This document shows positions 1 to 7,989 of a DNA stretch of 64,000 bases, in pieces. The position numbers and the translations under genes were made by a program. Source of the stretch: JAEYKI01 sp036679405 (GTDB lineage: Bacteria; Bacillota; Clostridia; Christensenellales; Christensenellaceae); assembly GCA_036679405.1 (NCBI GenBank), contig JAVBVZ010000008.1:49213-113212 (forward strand), read 5' to 3'. The notes beneath the pieces were generated by a model. It did not search any database, was not told where the DNA came from, and was given only the letters and a program-made list of their open reading frames with translations. Each line of letters begins with the position of its first letter. Within the stretch, counting starts at the first letter, position 1.

Positions 1-669
1 GATGATCTAATCAGTCTAATGACCTCCGGAAGTTTAGAAGATTATTATACGCCCGATCCGGAAGCTGTCATATTGGAAGATATAAAGCTTACCTATGAGG
101 GTCAGGAACTAATTAACGATACGCTTTACCTTGTTTTCTCTTCTGCATCTACACAAGAGGGCAATACTGTTTATACAAAAAACTACTTTACCATTACCAG
201 AAATAACGGCATTACTATAAAGCTTTTGTCATATAACGTCCCTCTTTCGCCAGAACAAAACGAATTGCTTTCTTCTGTTGTGAACAGCATCTCTTTTTCT
301 TCCCCCGAATCGGACATCCTCCCTTACCAATCAAATAAAAGCTCAGAAAGCAATTTTTCTGAAATAGGCTACAAAATTCTCACGTGGGTTATAGCTTCAG
401 CGATTATTATCCTTATCTCACTGACTGTTTCGCTCATTAAGAAAAGAGCAAGCAAAAAAGATACGGATATCCCCGCCGGCCAATCTGCATCTCCAACAAA
501 TAAAAAAGCACCTCATGAAAATGGCAATGCTGATATCTCTGATTCTGATAAAAACGATTCAGATCCTAATATTTCATTAGACAAAGAACAGATATATTGT
601 AACCACTGCGGAAAAAAATTACCCTCGGGCAGCGCGTTCTGCCTTTACTGCGGTAAAAAAGTTAAATAA
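1..669 (+). CDS. Membrane protein with C-terminal zinc ribbon (5' truncated by window)
   Basis: The reading frame is open to the first base, so the N-terminus lies outside the window; the first internal Met is at base 19. The visible part has an extracytoplasmic-looking region, one membrane helix (ILTWVIASAIIILISL, about residues 122-142 from that Met), a charged Lys/Asp/Asn linker and a C-terminal CxxC...CxxC zinc ribbon (YCNHCGKK and FCLYCGKK). Zinc-ribbon tails of this kind occur on many Bacillota membrane proteins of unknown role. It runs toward, and is not part of, the fluoride operon on the other strand. Function not recognised. Confidence 0.7.
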   Translation, partial: DDLISLMTSGSLEDYYTPDPEAVILEDIKLTYEGQELINDTLYLVFSSASTQEGNTVYTKNYFTITRNNGITIKLLSYNVPLSPEQNELLSSVVNSISFSSPESDILPYQSNKSSESNFSEIGYKILTWVIASAIIILISLTVSLIKKRASKKDTDIPAGQSASPTNKKAPHENGNADISDSDKNDSDPNISLDKEQIYCNHCGKKLPSGSAFCLYCGKKVK

Positions 670-707
670 AAGCAGAGCGTACAAACCGGTTTTTTTAGAC
701 CGGAAAT

Positions 708-1019
708 TTATTGCATAACGTCCACATCCGCAGTAAATACAAGGCCCTTTGCCGCAATCTTTTTGATCTCGGGTAAAACTTCCTCAATTTTCCCGGGCGT
801 ATCGACCACTTCAATGGTCACCGGGAGATCCGCGCTCAAATCCAGGATGCGCTCGGTATGGATGCGGCCGCTTTTGCCGTACCCTTCAATCCCGCGCGTG
901 ACCGTCGCCCCTGCAGCGCCCAGTTCTTTAAGCCGGGCCACCAGCGCCACATACAGGCTCTTGCCCTTGTAGACGGCATCCTCGCCTACGACAATTTTTA
1001 AAAGCTTATATCTTTTCAT
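708..1019 (-). CDS. DUF190 family protein (CrcB-associated, PII-like fold)
   Basis: A 103-residue protein matching the DUF190 family: N-terminal Lys-rich beta strand (MKRYKLLKIVVGED), the block KGKSLYVALVARLKELGAAGATVTRGIEGYG, then a second beta-alpha-beta unit. DUF190 proteins are small ferredoxin-like/PII-like proteins often encoded next to fluoride channels; their exact role is unsettled. It is the last gene of the riboswitch-controlled operon, 21 bp after the second crcB, with an AAAGGGG-type site upstream. The job (regulating or assisting fluoride export) is inferred from context only. Confidence 0.85.
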   Translation of the reverse strand: MKRYKLLKIVVGEDAVYKGKSLYVALVARLKELGAAGATVTRGIEGYGKSGRIHTERILDLSADLPVTIEVVDTPGKIEEVLPEIKKIAAKGLVFTADVDVMQ

Positions 1020-1040
1020 TGCCTCATGTCCCCTTTCCTT

Positions 1041-1400
1041 TTACACAATGCACCCGGCTAAAGCCGCACCCGCAAAATACCCCGCGATCCCGACCGCGAG
1101 CGAAAATAAAATGTAAAAAAGCGCGTTCTTTTTTTCGTTATCATGAAAAAGTTCAAAGCCCTCATACATAAATGTAGAAAACGTCGTATACGCGCCCAAA
1201 AAACCTTCAACCAGAAAAAAAAGCAGGTTTTCGCCGGGGTTTAGCCCCACCACCAGGCCCAGCAGCAGTGCACCGGTCACATTGACAAAAAAGGTGCCCC
1301 ACGGAAAAGCGGCGCCTCCCTTCTGTGCAATCCACCTGCCGATCGAATAGCGTGTCACGCTTCCGGCCGCGCCGCCCAGCGCAATCAGTGCCAGCTGCAT
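1041..1400 (-). CDS. crcB: Fluoride ion channel CrcB (second subunit)
   Basis: A 119-residue, four-helix membrane protein of the CrcB/Fluc family, which lets fluoride leave the cytoplasm. Family marks visible are GGAAGSVTRYSIGRW near the N-terminus, the pore block GTFFVNVTGALLLG (Asn of the NxxG-type helix), and FLGAYTTFSTFMYE, which holds the phenylalanine-box Phe and the polar track. ATG follows directly on the TAG of the upstream crcB copy, with GGAGG 8 bases before it, so the two are translated together. Two unequal CrcB proteins encoded in tandem is the classic heterodimeric Fluc arrangement in Gram-positives. Confidence 0.95.
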   Translation of the reverse strand: MQLALIALGGAAGSVTRYSIGRWIAQKGGAAFPWGTFFVNVTGALLLGLVVGLNPGENLLFFLVEGFLGAYTTFSTFMYEGFELFHDNEKKNALFYILFSLAVGIAGYFAGAALAGCIV

Positions 1401-1829
1401 CTATTCGGCCTCCTCTTCTCCGGGGAGGGTACGAGCCGTTTTCAGCTTCCTGCGCTCAACCTCCCGCGCCAGTATGATACCCAGGTATGCGGCCCCAAAT
1501 CCGCAAACCAGCGTCAGCACAATATACAAAGCGGCCGCGGCCATAAGGCCGGAAGCAATCAGGTCCGCCACTTCCCGGCATACGCCTGAAAAAGTAGTGA
1601 AGGCGCCGAGCCCTCCGGTTGCAATCCCCAGCCGGAGCGGCGGGCTTATACGGAAAACTTCCAGCGTAACCGTCAGAAAAAAGGCAAGCGCAAAACAACC
1701 TGCCAGATTTGCAATCAGCGTACCGGCCGGAATGGGCGCCCAGAGGCTATCCACTCCGGGAGCTGTCAGCCAATGGCGCAGCAGCGCACCAACCGCACCG
1801 CCCGCAGCAATAAAAACGTATTTCCGCAC
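1401..1829 (-). CDS. crcB: Fluoride ion channel CrcB (first subunit), GTG start
   Basis: Partner of the next crcB; 142 residues starting MRKYVFIAAGGAVGALLRHW, the usual CrcB N-terminus. The blocks GTLIANLAGCF and GLGAFTTFSGVCRE give the pore Asn and Phe-box motifs. A longer frame opens at an ATG at 1934, but that codon lies inside the conserved 3' arm of the fluoride aptamer and would add 35 non-family residues. GTG at 1829 has an AGAGGAG site 7 bases upstream and gives normal CrcB length, so it is chosen. First gene after the riboswitch; its TAG stop touches the next ATG. Confidence 0.9.
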   Translation of the reverse strand: MRKYVFIAAGGAVGALLRHWLTAPGVDSLWAPIPAGTLIANLAGCFALAFFLTVTLEVFRISPPLRLGIATGGLGAFTTFSGVCREVADLIASGLMAAAALYIVLTLVCGFGAAYLGIILAREVERRKLKTARTLPGEEEAE

Positions 1830-1923
1830 ACGCTTACTCCTCTTTTGAAATTCCATATAAAAAGCCGATGCCTCCTGCCTCATATCCCGGAAAAGCCCGG
1901 CGGCTTTCCGGAAAATTTGTTTA

Positions 1924-2011
1924 CCAGAAGTCATCGGCGCATTCGCACCCCTTTAGAAGGGTTCCTGCAAAAACGCGGTTCGGCCAAACGGCCCGGGAGA
2001 ACCTCACTCCC
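1924..2011 (-). promoter_or_regulatory. Fluoride riboswitch (crcB motif)
   Basis: Read on the minus strand, this has the aptamer blocks in order: GGGAGTGAGGTTCTCCC, then GAACCGCG, then GCGCCGATGACTTCTGG. These match the conserved GAUGAGG..CUCCC, AACCGC and GCCGAUGGCUUCU elements of the fluoride riboswitch, including the helix plus pseudoknot pieces. The aptamer begins about 9 bases after the promoter -10 box and sits 95 bases before the GTG of the first crcB. Between aptamer and gene is a hairpin (CCGGAAAGCC/GGCTTTTCCGG, about 1883-1909) and a later T-rich segment that could form the expression platform. Fluoride binding would turn the operon on. Confidence 0.88.
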
Positions 2012-2019
2012 TTATCTGT

Positions 2020-2048
2020 ATTCTAAAGAGCCTTCGTTTTTTTGTCAA
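2020..2048 (-). promoter_or_regulatory. Promoter of the fluoride operon
   Basis: On the minus strand TTGACA (2043-2048), a 17-bp spacer and TAGAAT (2020-2025) form a near-consensus vegetative sigma promoter. The predicted start point falls at about 2012, the first base of the riboswitch helix. Confidence 0.8.
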
Positions 2049-2055
2049 CTGTGGG

Positions 2056-2087
2056 CCGGCCTGCGGCCCAAAAGGGCCGCAGGCCGG
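2056..2087. repeat. Perfect 14-bp inverted repeat
   Basis: CCGGCCTGCGGCCC, a 4-base AAAA loop and its exact reverse complement. It lies 20 bp past the stop of the minus-strand lipoprotein gene and just upstream of the fluoride promoter. No T-run follows on either strand, so it is not a standard intrinsic terminator, though it could block or process read-through RNA into the riboswitch. Confidence 0.7.
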
Positions 2088-2106
2088 ATAACGAGAATCT
2101 CTTTCC

Positions 2107-2574
2107 TTATTTGGGTTCATACCCTACCACTGTCCATATGCCGGTATCGTCCTGGCGTACCAACTGCTTTAAGCAAACGGTGGAAGTAGGCGACTGGTCG
2201 TTATCGACCTCAACTACCGCTTCGCCGCCTTCATTTTTTGTGACCTTAAAATCTTCATACGGGATCGGATAATCCCCTTCGATCCCGCCGGGTTCCATTT
2301 GTCCTCCGACAAACACCTGCGCCACAAACGCAGGATCCAGCCGCCAGGGGGAATGCCCTTCATCCACACTCTTTTGGGAATCTTCTTCCGTGGCCATATC
2401 ATAGTCTACCGCTACCGAACAACTCTCCCCCCCCTGGGAAGAAGAAGCAGACGTATCCGAAGAAGCGGCCGCCTGCGAAGCCGTTTCGGATACAGCCGTT
2501 GTGCTTTGGGTGCAGCCTGCCATAAAAAAGACAACCAGCACAAAAGCAACCGCCGCAATGTACATTTTTTTCAT
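2107..2574 (-). CDS. Small lipoprotein of unknown function
   Basis: A 155-residue secreted lipoprotein: Lys start, hydrophobic core and lipobox FFMAGC, then a Thr/Ser/Ala-rich linker and a compact alpha/beta domain ending WTVVGYEPK. The C-terminal half has the pattern (VCLKQLVRQDDTGIWTVVGYE) seen in several small Bacillota lipoproteins of unknown function. The start is the Met with AAGGAGG 8 bases upstream; an in-frame codon 30 bases earlier has no site. It stands between the copper-type ATPase and the fluoride operon, both on the same strand. No enzymatic residues recognised. Confidence 0.75.
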   Translation of the reverse strand: MKKMYIAAVAFVLVVFFMAGCTQSTTAVSETASQAAASSDTSASSSQGGESCSVAVDYDMATEEDSQKSVDEGHSPWRLDPAFVAQVFVGGQMEPGGIEGDYPIPYEDFKVTKNEGGEAVVEVDNDQSPTSTVCLKQLVRQDDTGIWTVVGYEPK

Positions 2575-2692
2575 TTTTCTATCCTCCTTGTTTTCCGGAA
2601 TCATCCGTATGCTTATCCCCGCGCAGATCCATGTAAAACGCCGAGTATCCTCCCTGCGGGATTACAGCCTGCATCAAACCATTTCCAAACGT

Positions 2693-4774
2693 TTATTCGA
2701 TTTTCAAAAACCGCGCATTTACCGAAACAATCACCGTAGAAACAGACATCAGTACGGCTCCCAGCGCAGGGCTTATGACAATCCCCTGGCTGTACAGAAC
2801 GCCCGCCGCCAACGGGATGGCCACGGCATTATATGCAGTAGCCCAAAACAGATTCTGAACCATCTTTTTGTAAGTTGCACGTGAAAGTTTTAAAATATTT
2901 ATCACATCCAGGGGATTGCTCTTTACAAGGATTACGTCCGCCGTTTCCACGGCGACATCCGTCCCTGCGCCGATCGCGACGCCCACATCCGCCTGCGCCA
3001 GCGAAGGCGCGTCATTCACCCCGTCCCCCGTCATAGCAACGACCGCACCGCTATTCTGCAATTTTTTTACTTCATTTGCCTTGTCAGCCGGCAATACTTC
3101 AGCCAGGATGCGCTTAATGCCCAGCGCACGTCCCACAAAAGACGCGGCGTTTTGGTTGTCCCCCGTAAGCATCACCGGGTCGACCCCCATCTCCAAAAGG
3201 GTCTGCACAGCCTTTTGGGCCGTTTCCCGCAGACGGTCCGCAAGCGCGATCACACCCAGCACTGTTTTGTCTGCCAAAACAAAAACCACCGTTTTCCCCT
3301 GCTCAGCCAGCCTGCCGTACTCTTCCTCGTCAAATCCGATCCCTTTCTCTCTTAAATACCCGGGGCTGACCACCGCAACATCGCGGCCGTCCACTTCGGC
3401 ATGCATACCCTTGCCCGTAATGCTTTGCGCGTCCCGCGCATGTAAATGCTCTATTTTGGATTTTTCTCCTTCTTCTACGATCGCCCGGGCGATCGGATGG
3501 GCGGAATCTTTTTCCACCGCATATGCAACGGAAAGAATCTCTTGCCTCCCGGCGCCTTTCTCCAGAATATCGGCCACGCCGAATGTTCCGGCAGTCAGCG
3601 TTCCCGTTTTATCAAACACCACCGTATCTACCTTCCGCGCTTTTTCAAAAGCCGCCCGGTTGCGGATCAAAAGCCCTTTTTGCGCCGCAATGCTGGTGGA
3701 AACGGCCGTTACCAGCGGAATGGCCAGTCCCAGTGCATGCGGGCAGGATATAACCATTACCGTAACCGCACGTTCTATGGCAAAACTGAATTCCTGGCCC
3801 GCGCCCAGCCACACGCCAAAAGTCAGGGAACCTGCCCCGGCCGAAATATAAAACAGCCACTTTGCGGCCGTATCCGCCAGCCGCTGCGACCGGGACTTGG
3901 AGGCTTGCGCGTCCCGTACCAATCGGATCACCTGAGACAAGAAAGTGTCTTCCCCCACCTTGTCCACACGGAAACGCAATGCGCCTTCTCCGTTCACGCC
4001 CCCGCCGATCACGGTGTCTCCCTTCTTTTTGGAAACCGGCGCTGATTCACCCGTCAGCATGGCCTCGTTCACCGAAGACGTTCCCTCAATAACCGTGCCG
4101 TCAATAGGAACTTTCTCTCCCGGTTTCACCAAAACGGTATCCCCCTCCTGAAGGCTGTCCACCGGAACATCTCTGACCGCACCTTCCCGGCCGACCAGAT
4201 GCGCCTCTTCCGGCATCAGGGCAGCCAGGGAAGAAAGTGCTTTGGAGGCCCCCATTACCGAACGCATTTCAATCCAGTGGCCCAGAAGCATAATCACAAT
4301 CAGCGTGGCAAGCTCCCAGAAAAAATCTTTTCCCTGGGAAGTGAACACTGCAAAGCTGCTGTAAATATACGCTACGAATATTGCAAGCGAGATCAGCATC
4401 ATCATGGCGGGCGACTTCTTTTTAAGCTCATCCGCCGCGCCGGTAATAAAAGGCTTGCCCCCGTATATGAAAAGCACGGTTGCAAGCGCAAATAAAATAT
4501 ATGAGTCTCCTGTAAAACGCCAGTCGACCCCCATAAAAGACTGGATCATGGGAGAGAGCAGCAAAATAGGCACCATTAACACCAGCGACACAAAAAAACG
4601 CTTTTTGAAATCACGCACCATCATTTCATGATGATCGTGTCCTCCCGCACCGTGCTGCGCATGTCCGCCGCTTTGCATTCCGTGTCCTTCATGCGCCCGG
4701 GGGGCGTTGCCTGCATCCATATGTGCATGCCCCTCCATGCCGCCGGCTTGTTTGTTGCCGTTCATATGATCCAT
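2693..4774 (-). CDS. copB: P1B-type heavy-metal ATPase, CopB-like (CPH motif)
   Basis: A 693-residue metal-pumping P-type ATPase. The first 52 residues are a His/Met-rich tail (HAHMD, HEGHGMQSGGHAQHG, HDHHEMM), not a CxxC heavy-metal domain. Then come membrane helices, the actuator motif TGES (241-244), the transmembrane metal site CPH (344-346), the phosphorylation site DKTGT (388-392) and the hinge GDGVNDAP. CPH with a His-rich N-terminus marks the P1B-3 (CopB) group, which exports copper or silver from the cytoplasm. AGGGGAGG precedes the ATG. A two-component system and His-rich protein close by on the other strand suggest one metal-stress module. Exact metal is inferred. Confidence 0.92.
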   Translation of the reverse strand: MDHMNGNKQAGGMEGHAHMDAGNAPRAHEGHGMQSGGHAQHGAGGHDHHEMMVRDFKKRFFVSLVLMVPILLLSPMIQSFMGVDWRFTGDSYILFALATVLFIYGGKPFITGAADELKKKSPAMMMLISLAIFVAYIYSSFAVFTSQGKDFFWELATLIVIMLLGHWIEMRSVMGASKALSSLAALMPEEAHLVGREGAVRDVPVDSLQEGDTVLVKPGEKVPIDGTVIEGTSSVNEAMLTGESAPVSKKKGDTVIGGGVNGEGALRFRVDKVGEDTFLSQVIRLVRDAQASKSRSQRLADTAAKWLFYISAGAGSLTFGVWLGAGQEFSFAIERAVTVMVISCPHALGLAIPLVTAVSTSIAAQKGLLIRNRAAFEKARKVDTVVFDKTGTLTAGTFGVADILEKGAGRQEILSVAYAVEKDSAHPIARAIVEEGEKSKIEHLHARDAQSITGKGMHAEVDGRDVAVVSPGYLREKGIGFDEEEYGRLAEQGKTVVFVLADKTVLGVIALADRLRETAQKAVQTLLEMGVDPVMLTGDNQNAASFVGRALGIKRILAEVLPADKANEVKKLQNSGAVVAMTGDGVNDAPSLAQADVGVAIGAGTDVAVETADVILVKSNPLDVINILKLSRATYKKMVQNLFWATAYNAVAIPLAAGVLYSQGIVISPALGAVLMSVSTVIVSVNARFLKIE

Positions 4775-4840
4775 ATGTGCCTCCCCTGTATAAAGATATA
4801 TTTTTTATCTTTATAAACAGAAATTGTGCTTTATAAAAAT

Positions 4841-4866
4841 AAAAAAGGCCGTTTAGGCCTTTTTTA
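4841..4866. terminator. Intrinsic terminator
   Basis: AAAAAAGGCC, 5-base loop, GGCCTTTTTT. A-run and T-run flank the stem on both sides, so it can work in either direction. It lies between the small secreted protein gene and copB, both on the minus strand, and probably ends the former transcript. Confidence 0.75.
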
Positions 4867-4935
4867 TTTTCCTTAAACACTCTTTTGCAAACCGCCGGAC
4901 CGTTTTTTCCGTTCGGGACTTCTTATAATGGCAGT

Positions 4936-5319
4936 TTAATCATAAAACCCCATGCAATGTCCCCGGCCCGGATAGCCGGTTATTCCAAGGCCGTCCGGTT
5001 CGTCGTCCGACGCTTCATCCGCGCGCAGCGCCGGACAGTAATCCATCATTTCTTCTATGTTTTCTTGCAGCCTGTCCGCTTCCTGCCGGGAAATGGTCCC
5101 GTCGGCCACCTTTTCATTTAAAATTTCTTCCATCCGGGACAGACGCTCTTCCCTGAACTGTTTGAGCGCATCCAGGGTTTGTTCCCGTTCTTCCCAAGCC
5201 AGGGTCGCCCGGTTGCCGTAATTTGTGCCCCTGCCCGGCACGGGGCCTGCAAAAGCAACCGTTACGCCGGCCGCCGCAACCGCCACGGCTAAAATTACCG
5301 CAAATATGATTTTTTTCAT
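4936..5319 (-). CDS. Small secreted DUF2680-like protein
   Basis: 127 residues with a Sec signal peptide (MKKIIFAVILAVAVAAAGVTVAFA, cleavage after AFA) and a mature helical part. The stretch REERLSRMEEILNEKVADGTISRQEADRLQENIEEM matches the DUF2680 pattern, in which a helical hairpin contains a G-x-I-T/S-x-x-E-A-D turn. No Cys pair and no lipobox. The tail is Gly/His/Cys/Met-bearing (GYPGRGHCMGFYD), which could bind metal. AAAGGATGG lies before the ATG. It diverges from the response regulator gene, so the intergenic region probably holds both promoters. Function unknown. Confidence 0.75.
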   Translation of the reverse strand: MKKIIFAVILAVAVAAAGVTVAFAGPVPGRGTNYGNRATLAWEEREQTLDALKQFREERLSRMEEILNEKVADGTISRQEADRLQENIEEMMDYCPALRADEASDDEPDGLGITGYPGRGHCMGFYD

Positions 5320-5483
5320 GTTTCATCCATCCTTTCGAACTTTATAACAATTTATATAATTTTCTTATCCCGTATCTTTATGATATGGAACAATTGTTAT
5401 CGATTTGTTAGGATTTTCCGAAAGATTCTTTAAAATCTGTTTTCCTTCAAACCAGGATGGTATAATACGATTGGAGGCACCAA

Positions 5484-6170
5484 ATGGTTCATATTTTATT
5501 AGTGGACGATGATCCGAGGATCCGTTCCATCATACGCGAATACGCACAGACGGAAGAATGGGACTTTACCGAAGCCAAAGATGGCGGCGAAGCTCTTTCT
5601 GTGCTTTCAGACGGATCTTTTGACCTTGTTGTTTTAGATGTTATGATGCCCAAAACAGACGGCTGGCAGGTTTTAAAACATTTGCGCAAAACCAGTGCGG
5701 TCCCCGTTATCATGCTGACGGCCCGCGTGGAAGAATACGACCGCCTTTTGGGGTTTGATTTGGGCGTGGACGATTATGTAAGCAAGCCGTTCAGCCCAAG
5801 GGAACTGATTGCACGGATCAAGGCGCTGCTGAAACGCTCCGGAAACACGCAAAACGAACCTTCGTTTTTGGATTTTGGCGGCCTCGCCATCAATTTCAGC
5901 GCCCATTCGGTACAACTGGACGGTACAAATATCTCCCTCACCCCCAAAGAATATGACCTGCTTGCTTTTCTTTCTTCCCACCCCGGAAACGTTTTTACCC
6001 GCGACCAGCTTTTAAACCATATCTGGGGATATGACTATTATGGCGACGCGCGCACAGTAGACACCCATATACGAACGCTCAGGGAAAAGCTGGGGCCGTA
6101 TCACAGGTTTATTACCACAGTGTGGGGGACGGGGTACCGTTTTGACACGGAAGGAAATCAATCTTTATGA
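5484..6170 (+). CDS. OmpR-family response regulator
   Basis: 228 residues. An N-terminal receiver domain has the acidic pocket (LLVDDD), phosphoacceptor Asp52 in VVLDVMMPKTDGW, the Thr switch (IMLTAR) and the conserved Lys in DDYVSKPFS. A C-terminal winged-helix DNA-binding domain follows (LTPKEYDLLAFLSSHPGNVFTRDQLL...RTVDTHIRTLREKLG...WGTGYRF). TTGGAGG precedes the ATG, and a TATAAT box lies only 18 bp before it (5461-5466), giving a short leader. The stop overlaps the kinase ATG by 4 bases. It probably controls the neighbouring metal-stress genes, including copB; this is inference from position. Confidence 0.95.
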   Translation: MVHILLVDDDPRIRSIIREYAQTEEWDFTEAKDGGEALSVLSDGSFDLVVLDVMMPKTDGWQVLKHLRKTSAVPVIMLTARVEEYDRLLGFDLGVDDYVSKPFSPRELIARIKALLKRSGNTQNEPSFLDFGGLAINFSAHSVQLDGTNISLTPKEYDLLAFLSSHPGNVFTRDQLLNHIWGYDYYGDARTVDTHIRTLREKLGPYHRFITTVWGTGYRFDTEGNQSL

Positions 6171-7498
6171 AAATAGGCGGCAAATTATTTATCGGTTTTT
6201 TGTGTATGGCCGCGCTGACCATCGGCCTGCTCTGGCTTATTCAGGCCGGTATATTAAAAGACAGCTATGTAAACGAAAGGGTGCGGACGGTCCAAGGCGC
6301 TCTAAAACAGGCTTCTTCGGCAGAAAGCCTGGATTTTTCCGCTATGGAAGAAGATCTGAATGCCTACTTCCTTTTGATGGATGCGGACGGAGGGGTAGAA
6401 TACAGTTCGGAAAACATGCCCATGTCCGGCATGATCGCGCGCCAATGCAGAATGATGGCGCCGGGTTTAGACGGTTCTTTTGAGCGGTTTTCGGCCATGG
6501 GCGGCAGCGAACAATATGCGCTGGTCGGCTACCCTCTGATCTCGGGCGGCACTCTCTTTGCCGTTTTCTCCCTGACCGATCTTCAAAATGCAGCCGACCT
6601 TCTTATGCGGCAGCTTTGGATTGTAACTGCGGCCCTGATCGGTTTTTCCGTTTTTCTGGCTATTCTTCTTTCCCGCAAATTTTCCCGTCCCATACGCGAG
6701 GTGACCCGCGCCGCACGGGAGCTTGCTTCGGGCCGTCTGGACGTTCACCTGTCTGTCCCTGTCCGTTCCAAAGACGAGATCGGCCAGCTTATCTGTGCGC
6801 TAAACGACCTCAGCAAACAACTTAAGATAACGGATAATCTGCGCAAAGAACTGATTGCCAATGTCTCGCACGAACTGCGCACCCCTCTTTCCGTAATTCA
6901 GGGGTACGCCGAGACTGTACGCGACGTTACCTGGCCCGACGCCGACAAACGCACCGACCAGCTCACCACCATTGCCGAAGAAGCAGAAAGGCTCAGCCGG
7001 ATCGTTGCGGATATTTTGGACTATTCGAGATTGCAGGCAGGCGAAGAAAAAATATCTCCCACTGAATTTGAAGCATCACCGGTTATTTTGAAAATCATTA
7101 AATTAAACGAGCCGGACGCAGCGGCAAAAAACGTATCCATCACGCTGAGCGCCCCGGACATCAAAGTCCGTTTTGATAAAAACAGGTTCAGCCAGGTCAT
7201 AATGAACCTTCTTGCTAACGCAGTCAGCTATGCAAAAGAAGGCTCTGAGATCCTTATTGAAGTAAAAGAAACAGGCGGATCGGCAAAGATCTCCGTTCAA
7301 AACGAAGGAGAGGATATTTCAGACGACGAACTGGACCGCATTTGGGACAGGTATTACCGCGGGTCCGCTGCAAATACGCCGGGCACGGGTTTTGGACTCT
7401 CCATTGTAAAAGGGATCATGGATATACACCAGTCCGCTTACGGCGTTCAAAGCGAGAACGGAAGCACCGTGTTTTGGTTTATGACGCAAAAAACATAA
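6167..7498 (+). CDS. Sensor histidine kinase with Met/Cys-rich sensor loop
   Basis: 443 residues. Membrane helix (about 6-28), extracytoplasmic sensor (about 29-148), second helix (150-168), HAMP (about 169-222), HisKA with phospho-His235 in NVSHELRTPLSVIQG, and an HATPase domain with the N-box (NLLANAVSYA) and a GTGFGLSIV G-box. The sensor contains a Met/Cys cluster (MPMSGMIARQCRMM, residues 84-97), the kind of side-chain set that binds Cu(I) or Ag(I). Translation is coupled to the response regulator (ATGA overlap). Cognate pair certain; copper sensing is inferred from the cluster and the copB neighbour. Confidence 0.93.
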   Translation: MKIGGKLFIGFLCMAALTIGLLWLIQAGILKDSYVNERVRTVQGALKQASSAESLDFSAMEEDLNAYFLLMDADGGVEYSSENMPMSGMIARQCRMMAPGLDGSFERFSAMGGSEQYALVGYPLISGGTLFAVFSLTDLQNAADLLMRQLWIVTAALIGFSVFLAILLSRKFSRPIREVTRAARELASGRLDVHLSVPVRSKDEIGQLICALNDLSKQLKITDNLRKELIANVSHELRTPLSVIQGYAETVRDVTWPDADKRTDQLTTIAEEAERLSRIVADILDYSRLQAGEEKISPTEFEASPVILKIIKLNEPDAAAKNVSITLSAPDIKVRFDKNRFSQVIMNLLANAVSYAKEGSEILIEVKETGGSAKISVQNEGEDISDDELDRIWDRYYRGSAANTPGTGFGLSIVKGIMDIHQSAYGVQSENGSTVFWFMTQKT

Positions 7499-7596
7499 AC
7501 CTTCAAAAAATGTTCGTAAATCCTTAACAAAGTTCTAACATCTCGGTGTTACCCTTTATGTAGACAAAAAACATTTTGGAAAGGGACCTTAAAATA

Positions 7597-7878
7597 ATGA
7601 TGCATTATTTTTACGGACAGCATTTCGCCTATCCCATGATGGGCTTTGGAGGTGGATGGATTTTGTGGATCCTCGGTGCGCTTTTGATCGCTTTGGTAGT
7701 CTTTGTGATCGTGCGCATGGCAAACGGCCATGGGCACAGCGAATCCTGCCATGCGGAAGAAGCTCCTTCGGGCAAAGAACTTGAAAAATCGGTGGCGCTT
7801 CGTATTTTAGATGAACGTTACGCCAAAGGTGAGATTACAGACGAAGAGTATAAAACAAAAAAAATGAATCTGTTATAA
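7597..7878 (+). CDS. Membrane SHOCT-domain protein, His/Met-rich
   Basis: A 93-residue protein: short aromatic, Met/His-rich N-terminus (MMHYFYGQHFAYPMMGF), one strong membrane helix, a His/Cys segment (NGHGHSESCHAEE) and a C-terminal SHOCT motif (LRILDERYAKGEITDEEYKTKKMNLL). SHOCT is a short oligomerisation-type domain often at the end of small membrane proteins. ATG at 7597 (a second Met follows) is preferred over an in-frame TTG 21 bases upstream because GGAAAGGGA lies between them. It follows the kinase by about 100 bp and ends at a terminator. A metal-binding accessory role is inferred. Confidence 0.8.
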   Translation: MMHYFYGQHFAYPMMGFGGGWILWILGALLIALVVFVIVRMANGHGHSESCHAEEAPSGKELEKSVALRILDERYAKGEITDEEYKTKKMNLL

Positions 7879-7902
7879 AAAACAGATCCGGATCAAGGTC
7901 TC

Positions 7903-7937
7903 AAAAAGCCGCCTTCCCCCCTTTGGGCGGCTTTTTG
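7903..7937 (+). terminator. Intrinsic terminator
   Basis: AAAAAGCCGCC, loop, GGCGGCTTTTT, 24 bases past the SHOCT protein stop. The A-tract on the other side could also stop transcription arriving from the ribBA-like gene. Confidence 0.85.
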
Positions 7938-7989
7938 CTTGTCAAATTTTCTAACTGCCGTTCCAACGTTTAAAGGACATGATGCATGC

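Noticed and set aside
2056..2087. Intrinsic terminator for the small lipoprotein gene
   Set aside because: The stem is perfect, but neither side has a T-run, so it was listed as an inverted repeat only.
2916..3851. 311-codon plus-strand frame within copB
   Set aside because: It is antisense to a strongly conserved ATPase, has Ser/Pro/Ala-heavy composition and no ribosome site.
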